Position numbers and translations under genes: made by a program. A model generated the notes under the pieces. That model searched no databases. It worked only from the letters and a program-made list of their open reading frames with translations, and was not told the origin of the DNA. Below, piece by piece: positions 8,953-16,690 of a DNA stretch of 16,690 nucleotides. This stretch comes from Ectocarpus siliculosus (Eukaryota > Sar > Phaeophyceae > Ectocarpales > Ectocarpaceae). Numbering within the stretch: the first letter of the stretch is position 1; the number at the start of each line of letters is the position of its first letter. Location: assembly GCA_000310025.1 (NCBI GenBank), contig FN648521.1:90024-106713 (forward strand), in the 5' to 3' direction.

Positions 8953-9501
8953 CAGAGAATCTTTCGTTTTTCTCGCGTACCTAGAACGGGCCTAGCCCCG
9001 AGAATACATGCCACGTGATTAGAATCTGTGCATTTGCGCCAAGTAGCTGTTTACGGTTTCTTGCCGTACGCTCGCGCAAAGTAACAGGGCCAAGAAAAAG
9101 CGCTAAAGATCCGTTTTACATCAGATGATTTGCGCTGCCGACTTTGCTATTTGCTTGAAGCGACCGGAAAGAGATTAATATACGACCCACCAGGCCTCCT
9201 TCCATTTGCCTATGCTGCGCCTGTATGTGTCACTTTTTCCTACCGGGTCCTGGGATAGCGTTGATCGGGTGCACTCATGCAATCCCTTCGCTGTTGGTCG
9301 TTTCCCATGAGGACGCAAAGTTTTCCTTCGATAGTTAAATGCCAATCCGCGAAAAGAATATTTTCCAGACGTTACCCACACCGCTGCGGGTGCCTGGGGC
9401 AAGGTATCGGAAAAATCACTCAAATGATCTGAATTGTACCTCTCTTTCAAACTTGTACGCACGCGAATCCGAATGGTCCTCGTCTCTACCCTCACCTATC
9501 T
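8953..9501. other. Region downstream of the large minus-strand gene
   Basis: No firm gene. It probably contains the 3' end or 3' UTR of the minus-strand gene, but I could not fix its last exon or polyadenylation site. Confidence 0.4.
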
Positions 9502-9665
9502 CTACGCACACACCTCCTCCTTGGCCTTTGGTTCCTCGGCTGCGACTCCGAAAACAAGGGGCATAATTCTACAGAAAAAAAGTCGTGCTCGCCCGAACTG
9601 ATCATACCGCAATTGCAAAGGCTGCTCACAACAGCAACGCCCGGCCAACCAAATCTCCACCTTAC

Positions 9666-10066
9666 AAACAGCTATTCGACTGCATTTATGTTGACGTACG
9701 GAGTCGACCAACAAGTGTAGAGTACGGTGGTTGATGGCCTCATTCTCGATCTCATTGACGAGCGTTACCATGAAGGAAAACCAGTCGAACCCCATGGTAT
9801 TGATCATCCCCAAAAACTTCTTCTGCTTAGCGTGACTTTGTTCGTGTACGTTACAGTTGACTCCTGCCAACTGACTGCAAGTATTAAGCTGGCCGTATTT
9901 GTCGCGGCAGTCGGAGCCGTGATTAAAGTCGTGAAGGTGATCAGGCGCAAAAAACTGTCCAGCCTTCTCCCCGTTGTAGGGGTGGGGAACACGCTCTTTC
10001 GGCGTGTCGTCAGGTTGGATGTTGAAGCAGACAGAAAACCCAGCAACCTTTCCGTCCTTGTCCGCG
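9666..10066 (-). CDS. Exon: KDZ-type transposase C-terminal catalytic region
   Basis: The frame is open from 10092 to a TAG at 9502-9504. In it I read FFAPDHLHDFNHGSDC, then QLAGVNCNVHEQSHAKQKK, then MGFDWFSFMVTLVNEIENE. KDZ and Zisupton transposases share exactly this order: a 'D-x-H' and 'NH-x3-C' segment, then 'N-x4-EQ' and a helix with a conserved Met and Phe, ending at an Asn. The likely catalytic Asp is at codon 9942-9940 and the Glu at 9843-9841. The 5' boundary is unsure, because TGA at 10095-10093 lies in frame just upstream and the nearest AGs are not pyrimidine-led. The 3' side may end at donor GTAAGG (9665), with a last exon not found, or run to the TAG. Confidence 0.72.
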
Positions 10067-13000
10067 CTTTCGCCGGGGTTGCCGTTCGAACATCAAATCT
10101 GAATGAACTTCGGACAGTGTACTGCCGCACCAAATGCTGACCCGGAGCGCAGAGCTTGAACTGAACAACAAATGGGAGAACAGGAGGTGGGGGGTGGCGA
10201 CCTTTTTACGGTGTTGACGCACTCAACGAAGGGGGCAAACGTTTGAACTTGTATGCACGCACGAACAAGAAGAAGCGCTAAACACATGGTTATGATGTGT
10301 TTCTCAGCACAAGCCTCCAAACACATTCATGGCCAGTTGTTGGCGGGGCGTTAAAGTCGGGCGGCATGGCACCGCAAGGAAGGTAGTAAACCGCTTGCCT
10401 GCGATATTCTTCGTTTCGTCGTCTTCCGGCCCGAGCTTTTCGGCGATGTATATCTCCTTCTCCTGCGGGGGAACGCCGACACCCACCGGGTGATATTAAC
10501 GGTTTACTTGATCATCATGTACTGGTCATACAGATGTCTGACAGGGACAGGGACGACGGGATTCTAGCAATCTACAACACGGACCCGAGTGCACACACCT
10601 CTGAGTACTGCAACATCACCGCGTCCATTTGTCCATCATCTGCCCGGACATCAACGTACTGCTGATCCATCTCCGGCACGAAGTGCACGGAAAGGAATTC
10701 CCCCATTTGGGGGGGCGGGAGTTTCTCGTAGAACGGAGGCAGTGTTGGTACTTGCTCAGTATCGAATCCCCCCGCTATCTTGAGCACATGGGCGGAAATA
10801 TCTCTGTACGCCTTCAGATGCCCCAACCCATCCCTATATGGCACGAGCGCGTCCACCTCCTCCTTGCTTTCTTCCGTTTCGAGCATCCTCACGATCACGC
10901 TCACACGCGCGTGGAGCACTGCTACAACCTCCATGAGATCAACGGAGTACCGGCTCCGGCCGTGCAACGAACGTAGAAGGTTCCTAGCAAGGGTAGCGAA
11001 AGACTCCCCGTACAGACCATTACACCCTTCCCTCGCATACAGGTCGATGAGGGCAGCGAGGTCGGTGCCACGCTGAACCCGTGGGTTAAGTCCCGCGTCG
11101 CGCAGCACGTTGTACACGTTGTCTTGGGTGCATTTTGCCTCTGCCTGTGGCTTCCCACGCCCATTCCCGCTGCCGCCAACATGGACCCCTTCCGTCGCCA
11201 GGGAAGGGATATCGACGTTGCCGGCGCCATCCCGCGGGAGTGCACCTTCATTCTCGATCACACCAGGCGCCCTACTGTGGGCGGTTGGTCCTAAACGGCA
11301 CATCAAATCTGTGATGAGAAGGATCGGAAAAAACTGCAACCACGCACGGCAGCCACAGACGACGGGTGAACCGGGATGATGAAGGCAACGTCAAAATAGT
11401 GTACCATGTTCCAAGACGGCAGTAGCCGGACCTAGTCGGGAATGGGGATCAATCACTCGGCAAGCATGGGGTTATGTCTGCGTCTTTACGGGAGGGCCGG
11501 CCTAAACGAACAAATATTAATATTGTCTTCGAAGTCTGTGATTCGGACAAAAGGAAAATAGCGACTTCTAACACTTTCGAGTCTTGAATCCTAAGGTCAG
11601 GTTCGGACCCAATATGGCCTGACAAAATCAGGATTATTTTCACGGAGTGCTGTATTGATCTTTTCCCGCCCAGTGTAAAGAGCCCCAGGGCAAAGGAACG
11701 CTCCGTTTGGCGGTAAGTAATTTTCAACGTTCATACTTTTGGGTTACGACTTCGTACTTTGCAGATAGGCTGATAGACGCGCTGGGCTCCTCCATTAAGC
11801 TAATTATTTCCCAACTTCACGACCTACTTTGCAGAACAGGAATATGTCGGCCACGTCGACGGGTCCCTCCGGCCGCAGCAGGATCATGTGCATTATTTGC
11901 ACCCCATCGGATACCGAGTAGAACCCCTCAACACCAGTCGTCGCAGAAGAGCCCCGACCCATCAGCGCCTTGGAGCATTCCACGCTGCCGCCAGTGTCTT
12001 TGAGGGCCTTCTCGTAGAGCCTCGTGAACAGGTCCCGCATCAAGGGTACAGTTTCGGGCCTGGTGTCGGGTGTACGGCAAGAGGGACACAAAAGACGGCA
12101 GCATGGCTAAGCTTCTGTCAGGCATCTCAGGAGTAGATGTTCCCGGCCCAGTGACGGCATGTAAGACCGGTATTAGGGGTCGAGAGTGAAAAAACACGCA
12201 CACCAAATAATCGAGTGGATCCACAGTATTCGTGAGGATGCTCTCTTCGCAGCGTTCGAATGAGCGCATCGGAAGCGGTTGCTTCGTCTTCTGAAGATAG
12301 TTACGGCCCTATTATCACTACCGCAGAAGGCACTTCGCCCCACCAAAACCGCAATTACTCAACACATACGGCGCCCCAACAGTAAAATTGGTATGTTGTT
12401 TGGAAAGCCCTCCTTTCAGGAGTATTACACTGCGGCGGTGGGATGATTTCCGACCCGCTTTGGTGTGGACCGCAGCAGAACAACCGTAGCATGGAAACTA
12501 AAACTAAAAAAAACTTCTCCATAATTGTCGCTTCGGATTTTTTCCGTGGGGCAATATGATGATAGGTTGATGTGTATCTACTTGCGCGCTATAAAAAAAC
12601 AATCACGGAAAATGTCTGTCAACGTTGCAGGTATAGAAGTGCGTATGTCACGTCTGAACCCGTGTTGGTATGAACCGGATATACATGACCTCGTGTACAC
12701 GGTCCGGGATTCAAATTAGAAGACATCGGTTCGAGGCCGATGTCCGGCGCCTATTTTTTCCCGTGCCTTTCATTCAGCATACATACATGACATGTTTTTT
12801 AATCTTGGAATGTAAACTGCTTCTACTTACTTTTGACTGGGTACAGTCACTGCTTCACGGGCATGACGTATGTGCAAAAAACTTCCGGATTCATTGCCGC
12901 ACTCAACATTTCTGACCGGTCATCTAAAATCGGTCTCAAATGCCGGCACTGCCGTATCTCCTCGAAAACAGACATCTCTACGCCAAACCGTGCCCATGTA

Positions 13001-16000
13001 CAGTTCGATACCTGCTGGCTTCAGTGTATTCCGTACCATCCCGCTCCATAAAAGGCCGAAAACCAGCTTGGAGCACAACATACAGTGCTCACTGAACAGT
13101 AGTCTTCTTCCCATTCTCCCGCAAGCATCTCTTGTAGAGGGCCTTCAATCTGTCCATTGTCGCGCCATTCAGGGCCGCCAGTGTCGATTCCGCTGATTCC
13201 CTCACCCAAGCGATGAGCTCGTTGTAGTCCAATCCCTCCAAGTCTTGGTTTCTCCCGACGGCCGCTCTTGCCGCAAGAACAAATATGTTCGACTTTCGGT
13301 TGTGCCGGCAGAACGTTATCGGTGTCGTGTACACGAACTGCAGCCGCTTCGAGAAAACCATGGGCGAAAGCATGCTCAGCGTAAGCCAACAACCCGTTAG
13401 GTCCATGTCAATCACTTGTTTTTCTCGCTGAGCCAGGAACCTCTCCAGTGTCATGTTGTTGGTCGCCAGCTTATTGCAGCCATCGCAAGATGTTATCAGA
13501 GGGAAATACCCCGCGGCTATGCTGGAAAACTCGAACCGATGATCCGTGAGAGCCTCGAAAGCGAGGTAGACTTCTGGCAGTGATCGGGTCAGACCGTCCA
13601 TCCCCGTCGAAACCCTTGCAGCGGAAAAAAAGAGGAGAAAAACGAACACAAGGCATCCGATTCCATCCGATTCCAGAGGAGGGGTCGTTACAGAGGCAAG
13701 TGCCATCCAGCCCGTTCAGGTTCAGGGAAGTCGAAATTAAGGAAGACAGTTACATTTGAAATATGCAATATCGAATTCCCTACACACGTCGGGCCTAGCT
13801 AACATACCAGCAAACACAAGACAATGAAAGTCGTCAGCCTTGGTTTCTTCAGCCCTTCTGAGACGAACCGCGTCACGTTTGGGTGCCGGAGCATTACGTT
13901 TATTCACATCGAAACAGATTCCTGGACACGGGGACTCAACAAGGGGTCGTGGACCGAACCAAATATTAGAAAAAGGTGGGCATGGTGTACAGAGGAGGTG
14001 ATGCTCGAAACCCGACCATGCTACAGCACTGCTTGACCCGTCCTCCAGGACTCTAAACTGAGGAACTCGCATACCTCCCTGTATTCACCTTGTTGCCAGT
14101 TTGGTTCTCCCATCCACATCAAATCGGTTTCCAGGTGCTGCAAGAGACCTCGCCATGCTGTCGTGATGGGTGTGCCACCGCGAACGAGCGCCCTAACCTC
14201 CAGTAGCAACTCGATGTGGACAGCTGTCTCTCCGAATACGAAGTACCCATGTTGCCACTCGTCGCCCGGCACCCCTCGCACGTTGCGGCAAAATGTACAC
14301 CCCTTTTTCTCGATTACTATGTCCACAATGTACTTGTCCTGAGAGACAAGAGAAGGGTCGCAATTGCAAAGCCAAAGTCAAATCCCACACTACTTACTCA
14401 ATTCTGACACGCAAGATTCATTCGCATGACAGCTAATTTGCACAGAAATAGACCCCATCTGTTGTACATCAGTTCCTTTACCTATATTCTGTGGCTCTTG
14501 CGGTTGGAACATGAGAACTACTTGACCTAGGATTTTAGAAGTGCGCAAATCTTTCGCACTAGTGGTATGCGTTACCCGACTGCCTATTAACCTGCTTCGA
14601 ACTGCCGTCCACCCTATCTAATGCCCCGTGCACACTACAAAAACAAAAACTGTGGCAACGAGGGGGGAATGGCGCACCTGTCTTACAGCTATCGCTTCTT
14701 GTCTGTCCAAAACGACGTAGTCCCGAAGGCATGCTGTGCACACGTTCTCGTGACAAGGGATGTCGCTGCCCTCGACCAGAATCTGGCGGGCTCCTGCTGA
14801 TAGATGGTGCTTGGGGTTGACGGGGAACCTTAACACACCGATGATCTTCATCAGCTGCTTCATTTTCCGAGAAAAGCTCGTCTTCCGCTCACCCCCCACG
14901 TTCCACTCTGCTCTCCCAGTGCCAACCTCCACGCGTTCTTCCACCCTCCCCATTCCCGCCACCATCCACACCCATGCTGTTCTTGAAATGGTCGCCCAAA
15001 ACGCCAAGCCCGACCACCAAGGTGTGTTGGCACTTCTTCTGTCCTTCCGGCTTGGAGTGCGCCACGCTACATGCAGCTCCACTATTTGCCTGCATGTTTC
15101 CGGATAAATCAAAGGCAAACACGCCGGTCAATGCACAATTGTTGACAGGGACCTTCCCGCGAATTAATTTTGGACCTCTCTCTCAAAGGGAGAGGGCACG
15201 CGGACGAGAACACGCGTCTGCGATCCCCCCGAAATCCTCACAGATAGTCTGTTGAGTTCGTCATACTGCATCCATAGAGAGCACCGCCACCTGAAACCTG
15301 TACCCAAAGTCTCGTAAAGCGCATGAGAGTTGTCCTCTCTATGTGTCTTACTTCGAATGAAGACAAATTATATATTTTTCTGACCTTCGGGGAGGAGGGG
15401 GGAGGGTACGATGTCGGGTCTTTTATTGTGTGCTCTTGACTAGACTGCTATTTCGACACATGTTATTTGCAGTATACTTGGAGTACCCGGCAAGGGTACC
15501 ACACGAAATGCGGAATCCACAAAAGCGACATCCACCTTGCATTGGATCTTGATATTTTCCGTGCTTCTCCTTCGGGCTGATTGTTGCGGGCTGGATCCTG
15601 CCGGGCGCGCGATTTCTGTAGTCTGCACGTGCGCCCAGCTGCCAGGCACAGATCGGCTAACGTGGCGCACCGCAAATGTTTCCGTGTTTCCCAGGCGAAC
15701 CACGAACGGCACGCCAGAGCCGGTAGCAGCGTCGGCCAATTTTTTTATCTCCCTCGCGTCCTTGGTACCCATGTGACCGCTCGCTGCTACTGCTTTGGCC
15801 TGCTCAACTACCCCTGGAGGGTCGAAGGTCACGTGCTCAGCTGCCGGGATGTTGTCCGCAATGGTCCGGCCGTCTTGGAGGACGACGTGAGCGTGCTCAC
15901 ACACGCCATCGACAGCGGTGTCTTCCCCGTCTAGAAGAACCTGCCGTGATGCACCGCCGACCCTGCGTGACGTAGCATGCAACGATACGACGCCGAACAC

Positions 16001-16594
16001 CAGAACGATTCCGTTATTGCCTAGTACCTCTCGGACGGCGCCAGGACTCTTAGGGGTGAATCTTAAACCCGCATAGCATAACGCGAAATCTCCAAATACC
16101 CACGCTCACCCTTGTGCCCAAACAAGTACGAAGATCTGTCGGAGACTAAAGCTTCAAGTTCGTCATTACTGCCCCAACCGACCTCTGAATATTGTTTTGG
16201 GTGGCAACGGCATTCACTAACCGTTCAAGGTACACCCGTGGAGCCCCAGGAGCAATCTCCATGATCAATGACAAAAGTTTTAACCAAAAAAACATGCACC
16301 ATACATGGAGCCTATCGAACCACTCACGATTTGCACGCTTTCCCCGTACAGCTGACGATAGGTGTGGTCTTGTTGTGTACTTCTTCAAATCGGATGATGA
16401 CGATCACACGATGTTTTCCTGTCGTTGTTGCCACCGAAAAAACATGAGATTCGCCGTCACTCGCAGCGCGCGGGAGTCTGAACGCATCCGTTGGTGTCTT
16501 GCGATGGGCTATCCTCGAGCTCGCACTCCGCTGCACACCCCCCTGAGCCGCTGCTGTCCCCTTCTTCTGTTTCCTAACCCTCTCCACTTTGCAC
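9666..16594 (-). CDS. Large multi-exon gene, KDZ (Zisupton-like) transposase-related, 5' end outside window
   Basis: My exon chain, in transcription order, is 16594-16328, 16216-16110, 16029-15478, 15181-14893, 14828-14678, 14338-14089, 13573-13098 (or from 13614), 12290-12202, 12059-11828, 11333-10599 (or from 11308), 10462-10311, and about 10066-9666. Most junctions were chosen because GT and AG sites and phases agree. The last exon shows the C-terminal signature of Kyakuja-Dileera-Zisupton DDE transposases: DHLH, NHGSDC, then VN-x4-EQ and a hydrophobic helix ending near an Asn. Upstream exons carry several Cys/His clusters, and KDZ proteins commonly have such 'CxC' zinc modules N-terminally. 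The product would act in the nucleus on DNA ends if functional. The family call rests on the last exon; that all exons form one transcript is an inference. Two adjacent genes are possible. Confidence 0.6.
10311..10462 (-). CDS. Exon: short charged segment
   Basis: It follows GTTCCCCCGCAG and starts EKEIYIAEKLGPEDDETKN in phase 0 with the exon before. Its end is uncertain; donor GTGCTG after 10311 (phase 2) would fit the acceptor at 10067. Confidence 0.55.
10599..11333 (-). CDS. Largest exon: alpha-helical region of unknown function
   Basis: It has about 235-245 codons. The 3' limit is firm: CTCAGAG then GTGTGT, phase 0, with the next exon also phase 0 after a 136-bp intron. The 5' limit is either TTGCAG at 11334 (phase 0, fitting the preceding donor) or a better acceptor, CTCATCACAG, at 11309 (phase 1). 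The protein starts with a Gly-rich linker, then has helices such as DLAALIDLYAREG, VVAVLHARVSVIVRMLETEE and a Pro-rich turn (PTLPPFYEKLPPP). I do not recognise a family. The plus-strand open frames in 10589-11076 are shadows. Confidence 0.72.
11828..12059 (-). CDS. Exon: helical segment of unknown function
   Basis: A pyrimidine-rich acceptor ends ACACCAG, and the donor is GTAGGT. It encodes about 77 residues starting PETVPLMRDLFTRLYEKALK and including EGFYSVSDGVQIMHMILL. I do not recognise the domain. It belongs to the chain by strand, phase and composition. Confidence 0.6.
12202..12290 (-). CDS. Short exon
   Basis: The acceptor is CTATCTTCAG and the donor GTGCGT; a donor two bases upstream (GTGTGC) is possible. 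It encodes about 29 residues (RSFERCEESILTNTVDPLDY). Phase 2 at its end fits the next acceptor. Confidence 0.5.
12291..13097 (-). other. Probable long intron, with tRNA-like element
   Basis: I see no convincing exon in these 807 bases. They include T-rich stretches on the coding strand and the plus-strand tRNA-like hairpin at 12724-12744. Another exon could hide here, because the flanking donor is weak. Confidence 0.4.
12668..12761 (+). other. tRNA-like T-arm with Pol III-type terminator
   Basis: ACATCGG-TTCGAGG-CCGATGT (12724-12744) is a perfect 7-bp stem with a 7-base loop and contains the B-box GGTTCGAGGCC. GTCCGGCGCC and then TATTTTTT follow, like an acceptor strand and a Pol III terminator. 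CCGGAT near 12676 could pair with TCCGG, and GACC/GGTC could form a D-stem, but no anticodon stem forms. I regard it as a decayed tRNA or a tRNA-derived repeat, not a working tRNA. Confidence 0.35.
13098..13573 (-). CDS. Exon: candidate first catalytic Asp region
   Basis: An open frame of about 160 residues. A strong pyrimidine tract leads to an acceptor at 13615-13616 (exon from 13614, phase 2). A second acceptor gives a start at 13573 with phase 1, which fits the previous donor at 14089. The peptide has FEFSSIAAGYFPLI followed by TSCDGCNK. In KDZ relatives, a 'CG-x-FP ... DG' segment surrounds the first catalytic aspartate, and the Asp at codon 13484-13482 is my candidate. Downstream it is helical and charged (DYNELIAWVRESAES). 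The 3' limit is weak: donor GTTCAG at 13097 only fits by phase. Confidence 0.65.
14089..14338 (-). CDS. Exon: CxxC and amphipathic helices
   Basis: The acceptor is excellent (CTTCTCTTGTCTCTCAG) and phase 0 matches the previous donor. It encodes KYIVDIVIEKKGCTFCRN, whose CxxC probably pairs with the knuckle of the previous exon to bind zinc. A predicted helical region follows (VHIELLLEVRALV). Two donors are possible: GTGAAT after 14089 (phase 1) or GTATGC after 14075 (phase 0). Confidence 0.7.
14678..14828 (-). CDS. Exon: C-x4-C-x2-C motif
   Basis: It ends at donor GTGCGC following AGACAG. It encodes SDIPCHENVCTACLRDY, a clear metal-binding-type knuckle that lies a short way before another CxxC in the following exon. 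The start at 14828 gives a 64-bp intron and correct phase 2, but the acceptor is not pyrimidine-rich, so the start could be elsewhere. Confidence 0.6.
14893..15181 (-). CDS. Exon: Cys/His-rich segment and Gly-rich linker
   Basis: The acceptor follows a CT-rich tract (GCCCTCTCCCTTTGAG), with phase 1 matching the previous donor. The peptide contains NNCALTGVFAFD, then AACSVAHS and KKCQH, a spacing that could complete a zinc site with the next exon. It ends in a Gly/Arg-rich linker at donor GTGAGC. An overlapping open frame in the same direction (14618-15118) has poorer composition before 14830, so I use this frame. Confidence 0.55.
15478..16029 (-). CDS. Exon: beta-rich domain of unknown type
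   Basis: It encodes about 184 residues and is the longest clean stretch in the 5' half. It begins after an 80-bp intron with hydrophobic VLGNNGIVLVFGVVSL. Next come a segment with GVCEHAHVVLQDG, an alanine-rich helix and a short cationic patch (QQSARRRSTEN). It ends at donor GTATAC in phase 1. I do not recognise the domain. Acceptors at 15962 and 15940 are alternatives to 16029. The plus-strand frame over 15581-15934 is its shadow. Confidence 0.65.
16110..16216 (-). CDS. Exon: rest of N-terminal Cys cluster
   Basis: It follows GGTTAG after an intron of 111 bp and ends at GTGAGC. Joined in phase to the previous exon, it gives a C-x4-C-x3-C-x-C-x-H arrangement (CTGKACKSECRCH), which looks like a zinc-binding module. 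It continues into an acidic stretch (NDELEALVSD). Confidence 0.6.
16328..16594 (-). CDS. Exon: basic N-terminal region and start of Cys cluster
   Basis: The acceptor is pyrimidine-rich and ends TATCCCGCAG; the donor is GTGAGT, one of the best in the window. It encodes a Lys/Arg/Ala/Ser-rich segment suitable for a nuclear signal, then a beta-strand-like piece (KHRVIVIIRFEEV) and the first cysteines (VSCTGKACKS). The next exon supplies the rest of the cluster in phase 2. The start codon must lie further upstream, beyond base 16690 or in an exon I cannot see. Confidence 0.65.
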
Positions 16595-16690
16595 CTGCGG
16601 GATAGAGATAAAATGATGGCGGTTGAGGTACCCCACACACGAGACAGACGGATAATGCGTGACTTGCCCTATCTGGGTGTCGTCGGTATC

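Noticed and set aside
9727-10140. 137-codon plus-strand open frame with hydrophobic stretches
   Set aside because: It lies antisense to the KDZ-like exon, which has recognisable motifs. Its composition is what the reverse strand of that exon would give.
12415-12428. TCAGGAGTATT resembling the start of the copia LTR
   Set aside because: Only 11 bases match, without TG before it and with no further similarity.
12668-12761. Selenocysteine or other functional tRNA gene
   Set aside because: The T-arm is good and a TCA triplet sits where an anticodon might be, but there is no anticodon stem and no long variable arm.
16192-16605. 137-codon plus-strand open frame
   Set aside because: It is antisense to the two first exons of the minus-strand gene, which have excellent splice sites and a Cys cluster.
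1-16690. CRISPR array, bacterial operon or phage module
   Set aside because: No regularly spaced short repeats, no Shine-Dalgarno-led gene clusters, and clear spliceosomal introns and a copia retrotransposon instead.

Overview
This looks like a stretch of an intron-containing eukaryotic nuclear genome, most likely a stramenopile. I favour a brown alga of the Ectocarpus type, but this is an inference from style (mixed gene and repeat content, mid-range GC, short spliceable introns, a copia element primed by a half-tRNA). The sequence does not prove a species. There are no bacterial operons, Shine-Dalgarno sites or CRISPR arrays. Most long open frames on either strand are shadows of exons.

Left end (1-1126): a probable plus-strand gene of unknown function ends here. 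Two exons (392-583 and 818-998) join in phase across a 234-bp intron. The first carries a Cys-rich zinc-ribbon-like stretch and the second ends at TGA 996-998.

1127-3288: a nearly complete-looking Ty1/copia LTR retrotransposon that is internally deleted. It has two 220-bp LTRs differing at 2 positions, a 5-bp target duplication (TACAC), a primer-binding site matching the anticodon arm of initiator tRNA-Met, the start of gag, then an out-of-frame jump into the C-terminal part of reverse transcriptase and RNase H. A further 1-nt frameshift lies near the end. It cannot make its own protease, integrase or complete RT. It landed 128 bp past the stop codon of the left gene.

3294-9500: gene-poor. 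It contains a cluster of GTCCCATGGGAC-type palindromes with a 32-bp tandem unit (5881-6054), a three-copy tandem array of a ~228-bp unit (6114-6802), small hairpins and microsatellites, and weak exon candidates around 8600-8950.

9502-16594 (minus strand): one large, intron-rich gene running off the right edge at its 5' side. I reconstructed a chain of eleven or twelve exons mostly joined by phase-compatible GT/AG introns of about 60-500 bp (one of about 800 bp). The predicted protein is over 1,100 residues. Its last exon has the signature of the C-terminal catalytic region of Kyakuja-Dileera-Zisupton (KDZ) type DDE transposases (D-x2-H, NH-x3-DC, then VN-x4-EQ). The N-terminal two-thirds contain several Cys/His clusters, as is usual for KDZ proteins. 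Whether it is an active transposon, a decayed copy or a host-captured gene cannot be told from this window. It is the most interesting object here.
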